DNA from: JAQWQB01 sp047636995
GTDB lineage: Bacteria; Bacteroidota; Bacteroidia; Flavobacteriales_D; Sanyastnellaceae
Direction: 5' to 3'
Length of the DNA: 64,000 nt
Assembly (NCBI GenBank): GCA_047636995.1
Contig: JBLIGQ010000009.1
Location: forward strand, 22,390-86,389
Shown here: positions 16,048 through 25,452 of the stretch, in pieces
Layout: every line of letters starts with the position of its first letter
Numbering within the stretch: the first letter of the stretch is position 1
Translations under genes and position numbers: made by a program
The notes under the pieces: generated by a model
Databases searched by the model: none
Told to the model about the DNA's origin: nothing
The model's input: only the letters and a program-made list of their open reading frames with translations

Positions 16048-18990
16048 ATGCAAAACAAGAGTGCTGTATTGCTCTTTACTATCCTGCTAGCCATAGCGGC
16101 TTTGTATACCCTCTCATTTAACTGGGTTGCGAGTAGCTATGAGAAAACTGCCGACAAACAAGCAGCTTTCATAGCAGACTCAATGATCACTTCTGGTAGC
16201 CATACTGAGAAAGATCGTGAGAGCTTGGTCAAAGAGAAGAGACGTGAGTTTCTTCGTGACTCGGCTAATGCTGAAGTGTATCCGATTTTCGGACACACCT
16301 ACCAGGAAGTAAAAGAAAACGAGCTAAACCTCGGACTCGATCTTCGAGGAGGGATGAGTGTGACTTTAGAAGTCTCAATCCCAGATCTAATCAAGTCACT
16401 AAGTGACAATTCTGACAACCCTGATTTCGTATCAGCCATCGATAAGGCGATTAGAGCTCAAGGAAACTCGAATGATGATTACGTGACCCTTTTCGGCAAT
16501 GCGTGGGCCGAAGAAGAATCAACTGTTGAGCTTTGGAGAATCTTCCACAACATGGAAAGCAAAGATCTTTTCCCTGCTAAGAGCACGGATGATGAGATCA
16601 TTGCCATTCTAAGAAAGGAAGCTGAAACGGCTATCAACAACACAGAGAACATTATACGTAAGCGTATTGACCAATTCGGTGTTGCTCAACCAAACATTCA
16701 AAAGATGGCCTTTTCTGGTCGCATCTTGGTTGAACTCCCTGGTGTTGATGATCCTAATCGTGTTCGTAAACAGCTTATTGCTACTGCGAATCTTGAGTTT
16801 TGGGAAACGTATAACAACGACGAAATCTTCCAAAATGTTATTTCTGCAAATTCAGCTTTAGGACGTGCAATGCACCCTGAGATGTACACACCAGAGATGG
16901 ATTCATTGGCTGCTGATACTGCTGTTGGTCTTAATCCTGAGCAACAGAAATTGCGTAATCCTTTGTTCTCTTTGATGCAACTACAAGTACAGCAGAAGAG
17001 CTCAATCATTGGTTATGCTCTGAACAAAGACACTGATGACCTTGATTCACTTTTCAAGCGTGATGAAGTATCATCTGCACTTGGGCCTAACCTCCGCTTA
17101 ATGTGGGAGTCTAGTCCACAAGGAAATGTTTCTGCACTTTACGCTATTCGCGACGAAAGCGGCAAAGGGAAAGCAAAACTTGACGGACGTAACATCGTTG
17201 ATGCAAGTGTTGGTTATGATGAACTTGGAGACGTCGTTTCTAACATGACAATGGATTCTGAAGGAACAGCAGCTTGGGCGCGTATGACTGAAGCAGCTTC
17301 ATCTGACGGACAACGACCTATTTGTGTTGTGCTTGATGCTAAAGTAGTTTCTGCTCCTAGTGTGCGTGTTCCTATTACGAACGGACGCTCACAAATTAGT
17401 TTCGGTTCAGGAACTACTGTTGAACAGAAATTACAAGAAGCTGAAGATTTGGCTAGCCTATTAAAGGCCGGTTCACTTCCTGCTCCTTCGCGCATTGTTG
17501 ACGAAGTGAGCGTTGGTGCTCAACTTGGTGCTGACAATATTAACGCGGGTATGTACTCATTCATTATCGCTTTGATTGTGATTTTGATCTACATGATCTT
17601 CTACTACAGAGGCGCTGGTCTTGTAGCTGATATCGCTTTGATTGCTAACCTTTTCTTCCTGATTGGTGCACTTGCTTCTTTGAAAGCAGCACTCACACTT
17701 CCAGGTATCGCAGGTATTGTTTTAACTATTGGTATGGCAGTTGATGCCAACGTACTGATCTTTGAACGAGTGCGTGAGGAAATGCGAAACGGAAAATCCC
17801 TTGGTGTTGCGGTGAAAGAAGGATATGGTAAAGCCTATTCTGCGATCATCGATGCGAACATTACAACCTTGCTTACTGCAATTGTTCTTTTCGCTTTCGG
17901 TTCAGGACCAATCCGTGGATTTGCAACGACGCTGATCATCGGTATCTTCACCTCTCTCTTCTCTGCAATCATTTTGACGCGTTTGATCTTCTTCTCTCGA
18001 CTAGAGAACAAGAAGTCAATCTCTTTCTCTTCGAACTTGACAAGGAATTGGTTTACCAACACGAAGATTGATTTCGTTGGAAAACGTAAGACATTCTATA
18101 TCGTTTCGGGAATTGTGGTTATTGCCGGTATTGCGTCTTTAAGCATTAACGGATTGAACAAAGGAATTGACTTTACTGGTGGGACTACTGTTGATGTAAC
18201 ATTCGCATCACCTGTGAATGTTGACGAAGTTCGCAGCAGCCTTACCGATGCCTTCACTGAAGACAATGGAGCAAAAGCGAATCCGATTGTTCAAACAAAA
18301 GATTCAAATGCTGCCCTGCGTATTAAGACGAACTACTTAATAAATTCGAATGATGCAGATGTAGATGTGAAAATCAACGAAGCTTTGAGAGTGGGACTTG
18401 AGAAGACGGGTGTAGCTTATACAATTGACCGTTACAACAAAGTTGACGACACCATTTCAGACGACTTCCAGCGCGGGGCGATCTATGCAACACTATTCTC
18501 ATTGTTGGTGATCTTCTTGTACTTGGTATTCCGTTTCCGTAAGTGGCAATTTGGAGTTGGAGCGCTCATTGCGATGATGCACGATGTGCTCATTGTACTT
18601 GCATTGTTCTCTATACTTTGGAAAGTAATGCCGTTCACTATGGAGATTGATCAAGCCTTCATTGCAGCCATCTTGACTGTAATTGGTTACTCAATCAATG
18701 ACACCGTGGTTGTATTTGACCGCATCCGTGAGTACCTCGGTCTTTATGGAACAAAGCGTGATGAGAAAGAAGTAATCAACGAAGCATTGAATAGTACTCT
18801 TGGTCGTACGATCAATACATCCCTTTCTACCTTCGTAGTACTTTTCACCATCTTTATTCTTGGTGGAGACAACATCAAAGGATTTGTATTCGCATTGATG
18901 GTTGGAGTTATTGTAGGAACCTACTCTTCAATCTTCATTGCAACTCCTTCTGTTCTTGACTTCTCAAAAGGATTGACAACGAAAAAATAA
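16048..18990 (+). CDS. secDF: Protein translocase subunit SecDF (fused)
   Basis: Fused RND-type membrane protein that uses the proton-motive force to pull preproteins out of SecYEG on the periplasmic side. SecD part (residues 1 to about 630): one N-terminal helix; LGLDLRGGMSVTLEV; a large periplasmic region with RIDQFGVAQPNIQ; then five helices including GIAGIVLTIGMAVDANVLIFERVREE. SecF part (about 680-980): NGLNKGIDFTGGTTVDVTF, a periplasmic loop, and helices with TVIGYSINDTVVVFDRIRE. At 980 residues this is the single-chain form normal in Bacteroidota. It has its own TATATTTG promoter and a strong terminator, so it is monocistronic. Confidence 0.97.
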   Translation: MQNKSAVLLFTILLAIAALYTLSFNWVASSYEKTADKQAAFIADSMITSGSHTEKDRESLVKEKRREFLRDSANAEVYPIFGHTYQEVKENELNLGLDLRGGMSVTLEVSIPDLIKSLSDNSDNPDFVSAIDKAIRAQGNSNDDYVTLFGNAWAEEESTVELWRIFHNMESKDLFPAKSTDDEIIAILRKEAETAINNTENIIRKRIDQFGVAQPNIQKMAFSGRILVELPGVDDPNRVRKQLIATANLEFWETYNNDEIFQNVISANSALGRAMHPEMYTPEMDSLAADTAVGLNPEQQKLRNPLFSLMQLQVQQKSSIIGYALNKDTDDLDSLFKRDEVSSALGPNLRLMWESSPQGNVSALYAIRDESGKGKAKLDGRNIVDASVGYDELGDVVSNMTMDSEGTAAWARMTEAASSDGQRPICVVLDAKVVSAPSVRVPITNGRSQISFGSGTTVEQKLQEAEDLASLLKAGSLPAPSRIVDEVSVGAQLGADNINAGMYSFIIALIVILIYMIFYYRGAGLVADIALIANLFFLIGALASLKAALTLPGIAGIVLTIGMAVDANVLIFERVREEMRNGKSLGVAVKEGYGKAYSAIIDANITTLLTAIVLFAFGSGPIRGFATTLIIGIFTSLFSAIILTRLIFFSRLENKKSISFSSNLTRNWFTNTKIDFVGKRKTFYIVSGIVVIAGIASLSINGLNKGIDFTGGTTVDVTFASPVNVDEVRSSLTDAFTEDNGAKANPIVQTKDSNAALRIKTNYLINSNDADVDVKINEALRVGLEKTGVAYTIDRYNKVDDTISDDFQRGAIYATLFSLLVIFLYLVFRFRKWQFGVGALIAMMHDVLIVLALFSILWKVMPFTMEIDQAFIAAILTVIGYSINDTVVVFDRIREYLGLYGTKRDEKEVINEALNSTLGRTINTSLSTFVVLFTIFILGGDNIKGFVFALMVGVIVGTYSSIFIATPSVLDFSKGLTTKK

Positions 18991-19012
18991 GTCTTAGACT
19001 TTTTCAATACTT

Positions 19013-19043
19013 AAAAGAGGCTCCTGATGGGGCCTCTTTTTTT
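19013..19043 (+). terminator. Intrinsic terminator of secDF
   Basis: The stem AAAAGAGGC/GCCTCTTTT (19013-19021 with 19032-19040) is followed by more T, 22 bases past the secDF stop. Confidence 0.9.
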
Positions 19044-19126
19044 ATGCCCCCTCTTTTGAGCGCTACCGCATCATAGATTGATATTGAAAACAAGGTTAAA
19101 CACATGCATTGAGAAGTTGAAATAGC

Positions 19127-19134
19127 TACATTTG
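19127..19134 (+). promoter_or_regulatory. -7 promoter element of tatA
   Basis: TACATTTG, then CACC, then the ATG of tatA. The predicted transcription start coincides with the start codon. A TTG at 19109-19111 is a short-spaced candidate -33 element. Confidence 0.65.
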
Positions 19135-19138
19135 CACC

Positions 19139-19357
19139 ATGGGAGCAACCGAGATTATTTTCGTCTTTGTGATCTACCTTCTTCTCTTCGGAGCGAAAGG
19201 TATACCTAGTCTTGCTCAATCCATGGGAAAGGCCGTTCGCACTTTCAGAGAAGCTTCAGGTGATATTCAACGAGAAATAATGAACACCACAAAGGACATC
19301 AAGGACGAAGTCAAAAAAGTCAAAGACGAAGCAGAAGACACCTTCAAGAAAGACTAA
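19139..19357 (+). CDS. tatA: Sec-independent (twin-arginine) translocase protein TatA
   Basis: Pore-forming subunit of the Tat export system. Its 72 residues comprise one N-terminal transmembrane helix (about 4-18), the FGAKGIPSLAQSMGKAVRTF hinge and amphipathic helix (about 17-36) with the conserved FG, and a charged tail rich in KD/KE. tatB and tatC are not nearby. Three bases separate it from the antiporter gene, so they are cotranscribed. The promoter element ends four bases before the ATG. Confidence 0.92.
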   Translation: MGATEIIFVFVIYLLLFGAKGIPSLAQSMGKAVRTFREASGDIQREIMNTTKDIKDEVKKVKDEAEDTFKKD

Positions 19358-19360
19358 CCC

Positions 19361-20308
19361 ATGGATATTCTATTACTACTTGGTGGACTGGCTCTTCTTG
19401 TAGCCGCAGGTGAGCTATTGGTTCGTGGTGCTGCAGGGTTGGCGTTGAAAGCGAATATATCACCAATGATGGTAGGCCTTACTGTTGTTTCTATCGGAAC
19501 ATCAGCTCCAGAATTGTTCGCCTCAGTTCGTGCTGCTCTTGAAGGAAATCCAGGATTGGCTGTAGGAAACGTGATCGGATCTAACATCGCAAACATCTCT
19601 TTGGTTCTGGGAATCACAGCATTGATCAATCCAATTGGTGTCTCTAAAAGCCTCCTGAAATTTGATGCCCCGTTGATGGTTTTGGCATCGCTCATCTTCA
19701 TCTTCTTCGCATGGGATCTAGAGCTTTCGTTTAGGGAGGGTGCTATTTTGGTGGGCTTATTGTTCGCATTTATTGGCTCACTAATCTACCGCTCAAGAAA
19801 AGAAAAGAAGCAACAAGACGCCTTAGAAAGCGATGTAGAAGACTTAGTGGAATACCAAAGCAAAGGCTACCCTTTCCTCATATTATTAATTATTGCGGGT
19901 TGCATTGGCCTTTATTTCGGTTCTGAATGGTTCATCTCTGGCGCGCGAAACATTGCTTCTAATTTGGGCGTGAGTGATTACATTATCGGAGTGACGGTTG
20001 TAGCTTTTGGAACCAGCATACCTGAACTTGTTGCAAGTTCAATTGCTGCCCTCCGAAATCAAGGCGACCTGTCTATTGGAAACCTCGTTGGTTCTAATAT
20101 CTTCAATATTTTGTCTGTCATTGGCATCACATCAATGGTCAGTCCGCTCCCTGTTGATGCCGGAATTATAGGATTTGATATTTGGTGGATGCTAGGAATT
20201 GCGCTGCTTATCTTCCCTATAATGCGCTCTAAATACATCGTTTCACGCTGGCAAGGTGCACTTCTCGTTATCATTTATCTGGCCTACATTTTCATGGTAA
20301 TCAAATGA
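19361..20308 (+). CDS. Calcium/sodium antiporter (CaCA family, YrbG-like)
   Basis: Inner-membrane cation exchanger with ten predicted helices and two inverted alpha-repeats. Repeat 1 contains GTSAPELFASVRAAL and GNVIGSNIANI (about residues 47-84); repeat 2 contains GTSIPELVASSIAAL and GNLVGSNIFNI (about 214-250). The acidic residue in each repeat coordinates Ca2+. A charged cytoplasmic loop (about 145-170) separates the halves. The length (315) is typical. It lies between tatA (3-base gap) and the AlkB-like gene (4-base overlap ATGA), one operon. Confidence 0.94.
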   Translation: MDILLLLGGLALLVAAGELLVRGAAGLALKANISPMMVGLTVVSIGTSAPELFASVRAALEGNPGLAVGNVIGSNIANISLVLGITALINPIGVSKSLLKFDAPLMVLASLIFIFFAWDLELSFREGAILVGLLFAFIGSLIYRSRKEKKQQDALESDVEDLVEYQSKGYPFLILLIIAGCIGLYFGSEWFISGARNIASNLGVSDYIIGVTVVAFGTSIPELVASSIAALRNQGDLSIGNLVGSNIFNILSVIGITSMVSPLPVDAGIIGFDIWWMLGIALLIFPIMRSKYIVSRWQGALLVIIYLAYIFMVIK

Positions 20309-20862
20309 TCCACCATACGCTCCTGGAACAAGGGACATCTCAACTTATTTACTTTCCATCTGCATTTGACAATGTGGAATTCCAGTCATTAACTTCCGAA
20401 ATCCAATGGCAACAAAATTCCATTCGTGTTTTTGGTAAAGTGCATTTGGAACCGAGGTTGACACAATGGTACGGACCACCCTACTCCTACTCCTCTATCC
20501 ATTGGCCCGAACAGCCATTCTCTGCACTTTTGCGCTCATTGAAAATCCGTGTAGAACACTACTCCGAATTCGGATTTAATGCCTGCTTAGCGAATTACTA
20601 CCGTGACGGAAACGATGCCATGGGCTGGCATAGAGACAACGAACCAGAGATTGATCAGAGGGTGATCTCTTCAGTCACATTTGGAGCCGAAAGGGATTTT
20701 AAAATTCGAAACAAGAAAACGAAAGAAACCTTGACCTTCCCCCTTGAAAGTGGTTCTCTTTTGGTCATGCGCAATATGCAAACAGATTTCGAACATAGTC
20801 TTCCTAGAAGAAAACGCATTTCAGAACCAAGGGTAAATCTTACCTTTCGAAAAATCAATTGA
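20305..20862 (+). CDS. AlkB-like Fe(II)/2-oxoglutarate dioxygenase
   Basis: Oxidative demethylase for alkylated bases in DNA/RNA. The iron-binding motif is in GWHRDNEPEID (HxD, about residues 112-114), the distal His in FEHSLPRRKR, and the 2OG-binding Arg pair in RISEPRVNLTFR near the C-terminus. NYYRDGNDAMGWH and PRLTQWYG are typical of the ALKBH2/3-like bacterial group. The ATG overlaps the antiporter stop by four bases, so translation is probably coupled. Confidence 0.92.
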   Translation: MIHHTLLEQGTSQLIYFPSAFDNVEFQSLTSEIQWQQNSIRVFGKVHLEPRLTQWYGPPYSYSSIHWPEQPFSALLRSLKIRVEHYSEFGFNACLANYYRDGNDAMGWHRDNEPEIDQRVISSVTFGAERDFKIRNKKTKETLTFPLESGSLLVMRNMQTDFEHSLPRRKRISEPRVNLTFRKIN

Positions 20863-20895
20863 ATCAATTTTCCATTTCAAGTTATCTGCAAATAG

Positions 20896-20903
20896 TACAT
20901 TTA
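20896..20903 (+). promoter_or_regulatory. -7 promoter element of panB
   Basis: TACATTTA (seven of eight against TAnnTTTG with its fixed last G), four bases (CATT) before the panB ATG; predicts a leaderless transcript. Confidence 0.5.
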
Positions 20904-20907
20904 CATT

Positions 20908-21723
20908 ATGTCTGTACACAACGATATCAAACGCGTTACTACGCGAGTGCTTCAAGAAATGAAACACAACGGAGAGAAAATCGCCATGCTAACTGCATAC
21001 GATTATTCGATGGCCAAAATCATTGACCAAGGAGGAATTGACTGCATTCTTGTAGGTGATTCCGCCTCCAATGTGATGGCTGGACACGAAACAACTCTTC
21101 CTATCACTCTTGATGAAATGATCTATCATGCTTCCTCTGTCATTCGCGGAGTGCAACGTGCATTGGTGATTGTAGACCTGCCTTTTGGTACCTATCAAGG
21201 AAATTCAAAAGAAGCCTTAAACTCCGCCATTCGAATTATGAAGGAAAGTGGAGCACATGCCGTAAAAATGGAGGGCGGACGAGAAATTAGAGAATCTGTT
21301 GAACGCATTCTTTCAGCTGGCATTCCTGTAATGGGGCATCTCGGACTCACACCCCAGTCGATCTATAAGTTCGGAACCTATGTGGTACGAGCAAAGGAAG
21401 AGGAAGAGGCACTGCGCTTGATGGAAGATGCAAAAATGCTCGATGAAGTAGGTTGCTTTGGAATTGTAGTTGAAAAAATCCCAGCTAAACTCGCAGGCGA
21501 AGTAGCAAAGGCTGTAAATGCACCTGTTATTGGCATTGGAGCAGGAGCTGATGTAGACGGTCAAGTTCTAGTAAGCCATGATATGCTTGGCATTACACAA
21601 GAGTTTTCGCCCCGTTTTTTAAGAAGGTATTTAGACATGGGTGATCAGATGATTAGCGCTATTCAACAGTATGTAAAGGACGTTCGTGATGTTGATTTCC
21701 CGAACGAGCAAGAGCAATATTAA
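20908..21723 (+). CDS. panB: 3-methyl-2-oxobutanoate hydroxymethyltransferase
   Basis: First committed step of pantothenate/CoA synthesis: transfers a hydroxymethyl from 5,10-methylene-THF to ketoisovalerate to give ketopantoate. TIM-barrel signatures include MLTAYDYSMAKIIDQGGID, the metal-binding LVGDSASNVMAGHETTLPIT, VKMEGGRE, GIPVMGHLGLTPQ and the catalytic Glu region GIVVEKIPA with IGIGAGADVDGQVLV. Its 271 residues are typical. panC/panD are not adjacent. It is separated from the pseudouridine synthase by 84 bases holding no clear terminator. Confidence 0.96.
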   Translation: MSVHNDIKRVTTRVLQEMKHNGEKIAMLTAYDYSMAKIIDQGGIDCILVGDSASNVMAGHETTLPITLDEMIYHASSVIRGVQRALVIVDLPFGTYQGNSKEALNSAIRIMKESGAHAVKMEGGREIRESVERILSAGIPVMGHLGLTPQSIYKFGTYVVRAKEEEEALRLMEDAKMLDEVGCFGIVVEKIPAKLAGEVAKAVNAPVIGIGAGADVDGQVLVSHDMLGITQEFSPRFLRRYLDMGDQMISAIQQYVKDVRDVDFPNEQEQY

Positions 21724-21807
21724 TTCCAACTAGCTGGCTTGTAAAAAGCCAAAAAAACAATAAGTATCCACATGGGCTGGACAAAACAACCGCGGGAACC
21801 GATTGTG

Positions 21808-22515
21808 ATGAGCACACCGGAAAACCTGCAAGTACTCTATGAAGACAATCACTTCATTGCCGTAAATAAGCGAAATTCAGATATTGTCCAAAGTGACATT
21901 TCTGGTGATAGAACGCTCTGCGATGTTGTAAAAGAATACATCCGCGTTAAATACAACAAGCCCGGATTGGCCTTTATTGGAACAATTCACCGTCTTGACC
22001 GTCCGGTTAGTGGAGTCATTCTTTACGCTCGAACTACCAAAGCACTGAACAGGTTTGGGAACATGTTCAAGTACAGAGAGATTCAAAAGACCTATTGGGC
22101 TTGTGTGAAAAACCCAACACCCCAGATAGAAGACCACATTATCAACTTCCTTAAGAAGAACGAAAAACAAAATAAGTCTTATACGTTTGACAAACCTGCA
22201 GCAGACAGAAAGGAAAGTGAGTTGCGGTATAAAATGGTGGGAAAAGGCACACACTATTCATTTATAGAAGTGTATCCGAAAACAGGAAGGCATCATCAAA
22301 TTCGCGCCACCTTGTCAGACATTAATTCGCCAATAAAAGGAGACATTAAATACGGAGCAAAGCGCACCAATGAAAATGCGAGCATCCACCTTCATTCGCG
22401 CAAGATTGAATTCATTCACCCAGTGCAAAAAATACCAATGTGCATTGTAGCTCCTCCTCCTGAAGACCCCTTGTGGGATGAGTTCGTGAAATTGGACACA
22501 CGATTGAAATCCTGA
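21808..22515 (+). CDS. RluA-family RNA pseudouridine synthase
   Basis: Isomerises uridine to pseudouridine in rRNA or tRNA. The catalytic motif HRLDRPVSGVILYARTTKA carries the nucleophilic Asp (about residue 64). NLQVLYEDNHFIAVNK at the N-terminus and TGRHHQIRATLSDI are the other family blocks. There is no S4 domain, so this is the short RluA/RluC-like form. The ATG at 21808 is preferred since family members begin just before LEVLYEDNH; an ATG 12 codons upstream (21772) is the alternative. The exact RNA target cannot be assigned. Confidence 0.92.
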   Translation: MSTPENLQVLYEDNHFIAVNKRNSDIVQSDISGDRTLCDVVKEYIRVKYNKPGLAFIGTIHRLDRPVSGVILYARTTKALNRFGNMFKYREIQKTYWACVKNPTPQIEDHIINFLKKNEKQNKSYTFDKPAADRKESELRYKMVGKGTHYSFIEVYPKTGRHHQIRATLSDINSPIKGDIKYGAKRTNENASIHLHSRKIEFIHPVQKIPMCIVAPPPEDPLWDEFVKLDTRLKS

Positions 22516-22561
22516 GCTTTATCCTTGACAAAAAAGTGATAAAAAGAGCCAAGGTATTTGG

Positions 22562-22569
22562 TACATTTG
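22562..22569 (+). promoter_or_regulatory. -7 promoter element of trxB
   Basis: TACATTTG, 24 bases before the trxB ATG. It supports 22594 as the start because an upstream in-frame ATG (22558) would precede the predicted transcript. Confidence 0.55.
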
Positions 22570-22593
22570 TACCGCCTCAAAAGCACATTTAAA

Positions 22594-23544
22594 ATGGGAG
22601 AACCACAAGAACACATACACTGCTTGATCATAGGATCAGGACCGGCCGGATATACAGCTGCAATTTATGCTGCAAGAGCAGATCTCAAACCTGTTATGTA
22701 TCAGGGAATGCAGCCTGGAGGTCAATTAACTGAAACTACGGAAGTTGATAATTATCCAGGCTACCCAGACGGTGTTACGGGGCCAGAAATGATGATTCAG
22801 TTTCAAAAGCAAGCTGAACGTTTCGATACGGACGTGCGCTCAGGATGGATTACTAAAGTTGATTTCACAGGACCAAAACATTTGGTAGAAGTTGACAATG
22901 GCAAGCACGTTATTAGTGCAGACTCAATTATCATTTCAACAGGAGCTTCTGCTAAGTGGCTCGGATTGGAATCTGAAATTCGACTACGTGATGCTGGTGG
23001 TGGTGTTTCTGCTTGTGCTGTTTGTGACGGTTTCTTCTACCGAGGTCAAACTGTAGCAATTGTTGGTGCTGGTGATACAGCAGCAGAAGAGGCTACCTAC
23101 TTGGCTAAGTTATGTAAGCAAGTGCACATGATTGTGCGAAGAGATGAAATGCGCGCTTCAAAAGCGATGCAACATCGCGTATTGAAGACCGAAAACATTA
23201 CAGTCCATTTCAACACAGAAACCGTTGAAGTTCTTGGTGACGAAGGTGTGACAGGTGTGCGTGTGATTAACAACCAAACACAAGCGCTTACTGACCTTGA
23301 AATCACAGGATTCTTCGTTGCAATTGGACACAAACCAAACACAGACGTTTTCAAAGATTACCTCGAATTGGATGCCCAAGGTTACATCATCAATGTGCCA
23401 GGAACATCTAAGACCAATGTATCTGGTGTGTTTGTTTCAGGTGATGCCGCTGACAAAAACTACCGTCAAGCTGTAACAGCAGCTGGAACAGGATGCATGG
23501 CTGCGCTTGATGCTGAGCGTTACCTTGCAGCAATGGCTGACTAA
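22594..23544 (+). CDS. trxB: Thioredoxin-disulfide reductase
   Basis: NADPH- and FAD-dependent flavoenzyme that keeps thioredoxin reduced. The FAD-binding LIIGSGPAGYTAAIYAARA is near the N-terminus and the redox-active CAVC is at residues 141-144. The NADPH-binding VGAGDTAAEEA follows, and the C-terminal FAD motif is GVFVSGDAADKNYRQAVTAAGTGCMAAL. It is the low-molecular-weight bacterial type. The start at 22594 is chosen over 22558 from promoter position and homology. A strong terminator follows. Functionally linked to the MsrA/MsrB pair 4 kb away, which draw electrons from thioredoxin. Confidence 0.96.
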   Translation: MGEPQEHIHCLIIGSGPAGYTAAIYAARADLKPVMYQGMQPGGQLTETTEVDNYPGYPDGVTGPEMMIQFQKQAERFDTDVRSGWITKVDFTGPKHLVEVDNGKHVISADSIIISTGASAKWLGLESEIRLRDAGGGVSACAVCDGFFYRGQTVAIVGAGDTAAEEATYLAKLCKQVHMIVRRDEMRASKAMQHRVLKTENITVHFNTETVEVLGDEGVTGVRVINNQTQALTDLEITGFFVAIGHKPNTDVFKDYLELDAQGYIINVPGTSKTNVSGVFVSGDAADKNYRQAVTAAGTGCMAALDAERYLAAMAD

Positions 23545-23565
23545 GAAAAAAGATTACACATAATT

Positions 23566-23593
23566 AAAAAGGGACCAATGTGGTCCCTTTTTT
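23566..23593 (+). terminator. Intrinsic terminator of trxB
   Basis: A twelve-base perfect stem (AAAAAGGGACCA/TGGTCCCTTTTT) with a three-base loop and flanking T. It is symmetrical and could work on both strands. Confidence 0.92.
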
Positions 23594-23607
23594 GATACCT
23601 TAATGTT

Positions 23608-24297
23608 ATGAATAGACTGTTTCTTCTTCTTCTTCTACTGCTTCCGAACATCGTTCTGGCACAAACCCCTTCTGAACAAGAACTACTTGGTCAGTTTGAT
23701 CAGATAAAACATCCCGATTTCGTCCTAATTGAAAACACACATACCTCAAAAGATGGAATCTATTTGAGAAAGGAAGCATATAGCCAGTTCAAATTGATGG
23801 CAGATGCAGCTCAAAAAGAAGGTCTCAATCTTCAAATCATATCAGCAACCCGAAATTTCAATTATCAAAAAGGAATTTGGGAGCGCAAATGGGAACGCAG
23901 TAAATACATGGGCTGGGACGCCTTCAAAAAGGCTGATGACATTCTAAATTACAGCTCCATGCCAGGAAGCTCAAGGCACCATTGGGGAACCGACATTGAT
24001 TTGAACAGTCTTAATAATGATTTTTTCGCCTCTGGTGATGGACTAAAACTCTATGAATGGCTCTCTGTGAATGGCCCAACATTTGGCTTCTATCAGGTTT
24101 ACACTTCCAAAGAAGCTGGACGAACAGGTTACAATGAAGAAAAATGGCACTGGTCTTACTTGCCTCTCGCTAAGGGTTACCTCATAGCGTTCAATGAATT
24201 GGTGCACCCTGAAAACATCAATGGGTTCAAAGGCTCAACTCTAGTTGATACGCTCCAAATCATCCCAAACTATGTAAATGGAATTCACTATTATTGA
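23608..24297 (+). CDS. M15 family D-Ala-D-Ala carboxypeptidase (VanY-like), secreted
   Basis: Zinc carboxypeptidase that trims peptidoglycan stem peptides in the periplasm. A signal peptide (MNRLFLLLLLLLPNIVLAQ) is followed by the VanY domain (about residues 40-205). Zinc ligands are in SRHHWGTDIDL (His and Asp, about 127-137) and EEKWHWSY (about 178-185). SATRNFNYQKGIWERKW is the typical substrate-cleft segment. Its 229 residues fit. It begins 15 bases after the trxB terminator and has no clear -7 element (a TACCTTAA lies close by). Confidence 0.9.
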   Translation: MNRLFLLLLLLLPNIVLAQTPSEQELLGQFDQIKHPDFVLIENTHTSKDGIYLRKEAYSQFKLMADAAQKEGLNLQIISATRNFNYQKGIWERKWERSKYMGWDAFKKADDILNYSSMPGSSRHHWGTDIDLNSLNNDFFASGDGLKLYEWLSVNGPTFGFYQVYTSKEAGRTGYNEEKWHWSYLPLAKGYLIAFNELVHPENINGFKGSTLVDTLQIIPNYVNGIHYY

Positions 24298-24333
24298 AAT
24301 TAATATCTAAATAAATTTTGCACCTTAGGTAGA

Positions 24334-25422
24334 ATGGAGAAGGATAAAAAGCAGAAAGAGGAAGAGCACTTCCATGGAATTGCAAAAAAAGCAGGACTTC
24401 CTCCTGGGGCATTAATTTATGTTGGAAAAAAGGGGGATTTCAAACCCGCACTAGAAGCGATTAGCTATACCGAAGAAAATTTTAGCAAATCTCAACCGTT
24501 CACAGCGCAAGATGTTAAAGCTGCACTTGATAATCCGGGCATTACATGGATTACACTTTATGGCATTCACGAAGCCGGACTGGTAGCTGAAATGGGGGAA
24601 ATATTTGACCTTCATCCGCTTCTGTTAGAAGATATTCTTGACACAACCCAAAGGCCAACCTCTGAATTATTCGAAGATTACATCTTTATCTCACTCAAAA
24701 TGATGAGCTGGGATAAGAAGACCAAAACAATCCACTCAGAGCAACTGAGCATTGTTTTGCGCGAAAACTGTGTGGTCTTGTTCGAAGAAAAACCCGGAGA
24801 TATCTACGGTGGATTACGTGAGCGAATTGAACTTGGAAAAGGACTTCTTCGTTCAAAAAAGGCTGACTACCTCATGTATAGGCTCATTGACGATACCGTG
24901 GATCAATACTTTGTTATTGGGGAAAAACTACACGTGAAAGTTGAGCGATTGGAGAATGAAATCCTACTCCAACCTCAAGAGCACCATATGAAAGAACTCA
25001 TGGCACTCAAGAAGCAACTAATGCGTCTGAGAAGATCTATTCTGCCTTTACGTGACAATGTGCATATTATTGAGCGCTCCAATCACAAGCTTATTTCTCC
25101 AGATACCGCACCCTATTTACATGATGTCTCTGACCACGTGAAGGAAGTCATTGAGATGCTAGATATGTATAGAGAATCTGTAACCAACTTGATGGATTTG
25201 CACATGTCAACCACAAGCAATCAGATGAATCAGGTCATGAAAGTACTAACCGTCATCGCAACCACTTTCATCCCGCTCACCTTTATTGTTGGTATATATG
25301 GCATGAATTTCAATAACATGCCTGAACTCTCAAGCCCCTATGGATATTTCATCGTTTGGGCCATCATGATAGCCGTTGCTGGTGGACTAATTTATTACTT
25401 CAAACGAAAGAAATGGCTTTGA
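24334..25422 (+). CDS. corA: CorA-type magnesium/cobalt transporter
   Basis: Homopentameric divalent cation channel of the inner membrane. A large N-terminal cytoplasmic alpha/beta domain and long helix (residues 1-300) are followed by two transmembrane helices. The signature GMNF (YGMNFNNMPE) lies at the end of the first helix (about 322-325), and a basic C-terminus KRKKWL closes the protein. The outer-loop MPEL segment resembles the MPEL loop of Thermotoga CorA. TAAATTTTGC just upstream is a near-match -7 element. It is convergent with selO. Confidence 0.94.
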   Translation: MEKDKKQKEEEHFHGIAKKAGLPPGALIYVGKKGDFKPALEAISYTEENFSKSQPFTAQDVKAALDNPGITWITLYGIHEAGLVAEMGEIFDLHPLLLEDILDTTQRPTSELFEDYIFISLKMMSWDKKTKTIHSEQLSIVLRENCVVLFEEKPGDIYGGLRERIELGKGLLRSKKADYLMYRLIDDTVDQYFVIGEKLHVKVERLENEILLQPQEHHMKELMALKKQLMRLRRSILPLRDNVHIIERSNHKLISPDTAPYLHDVSDHVKEVIEMLDMYRESVTNLMDLHMSTTSNQMNQVMKVLTVIATTFIPLTFIVGIYGMNFNNMPELSSPYGYFIVWAIMIAVAGGLIYYFKRKKWL

Positions 25423-25452
25423 GGTCAAACCAATGAATGACTCTATTTCAGC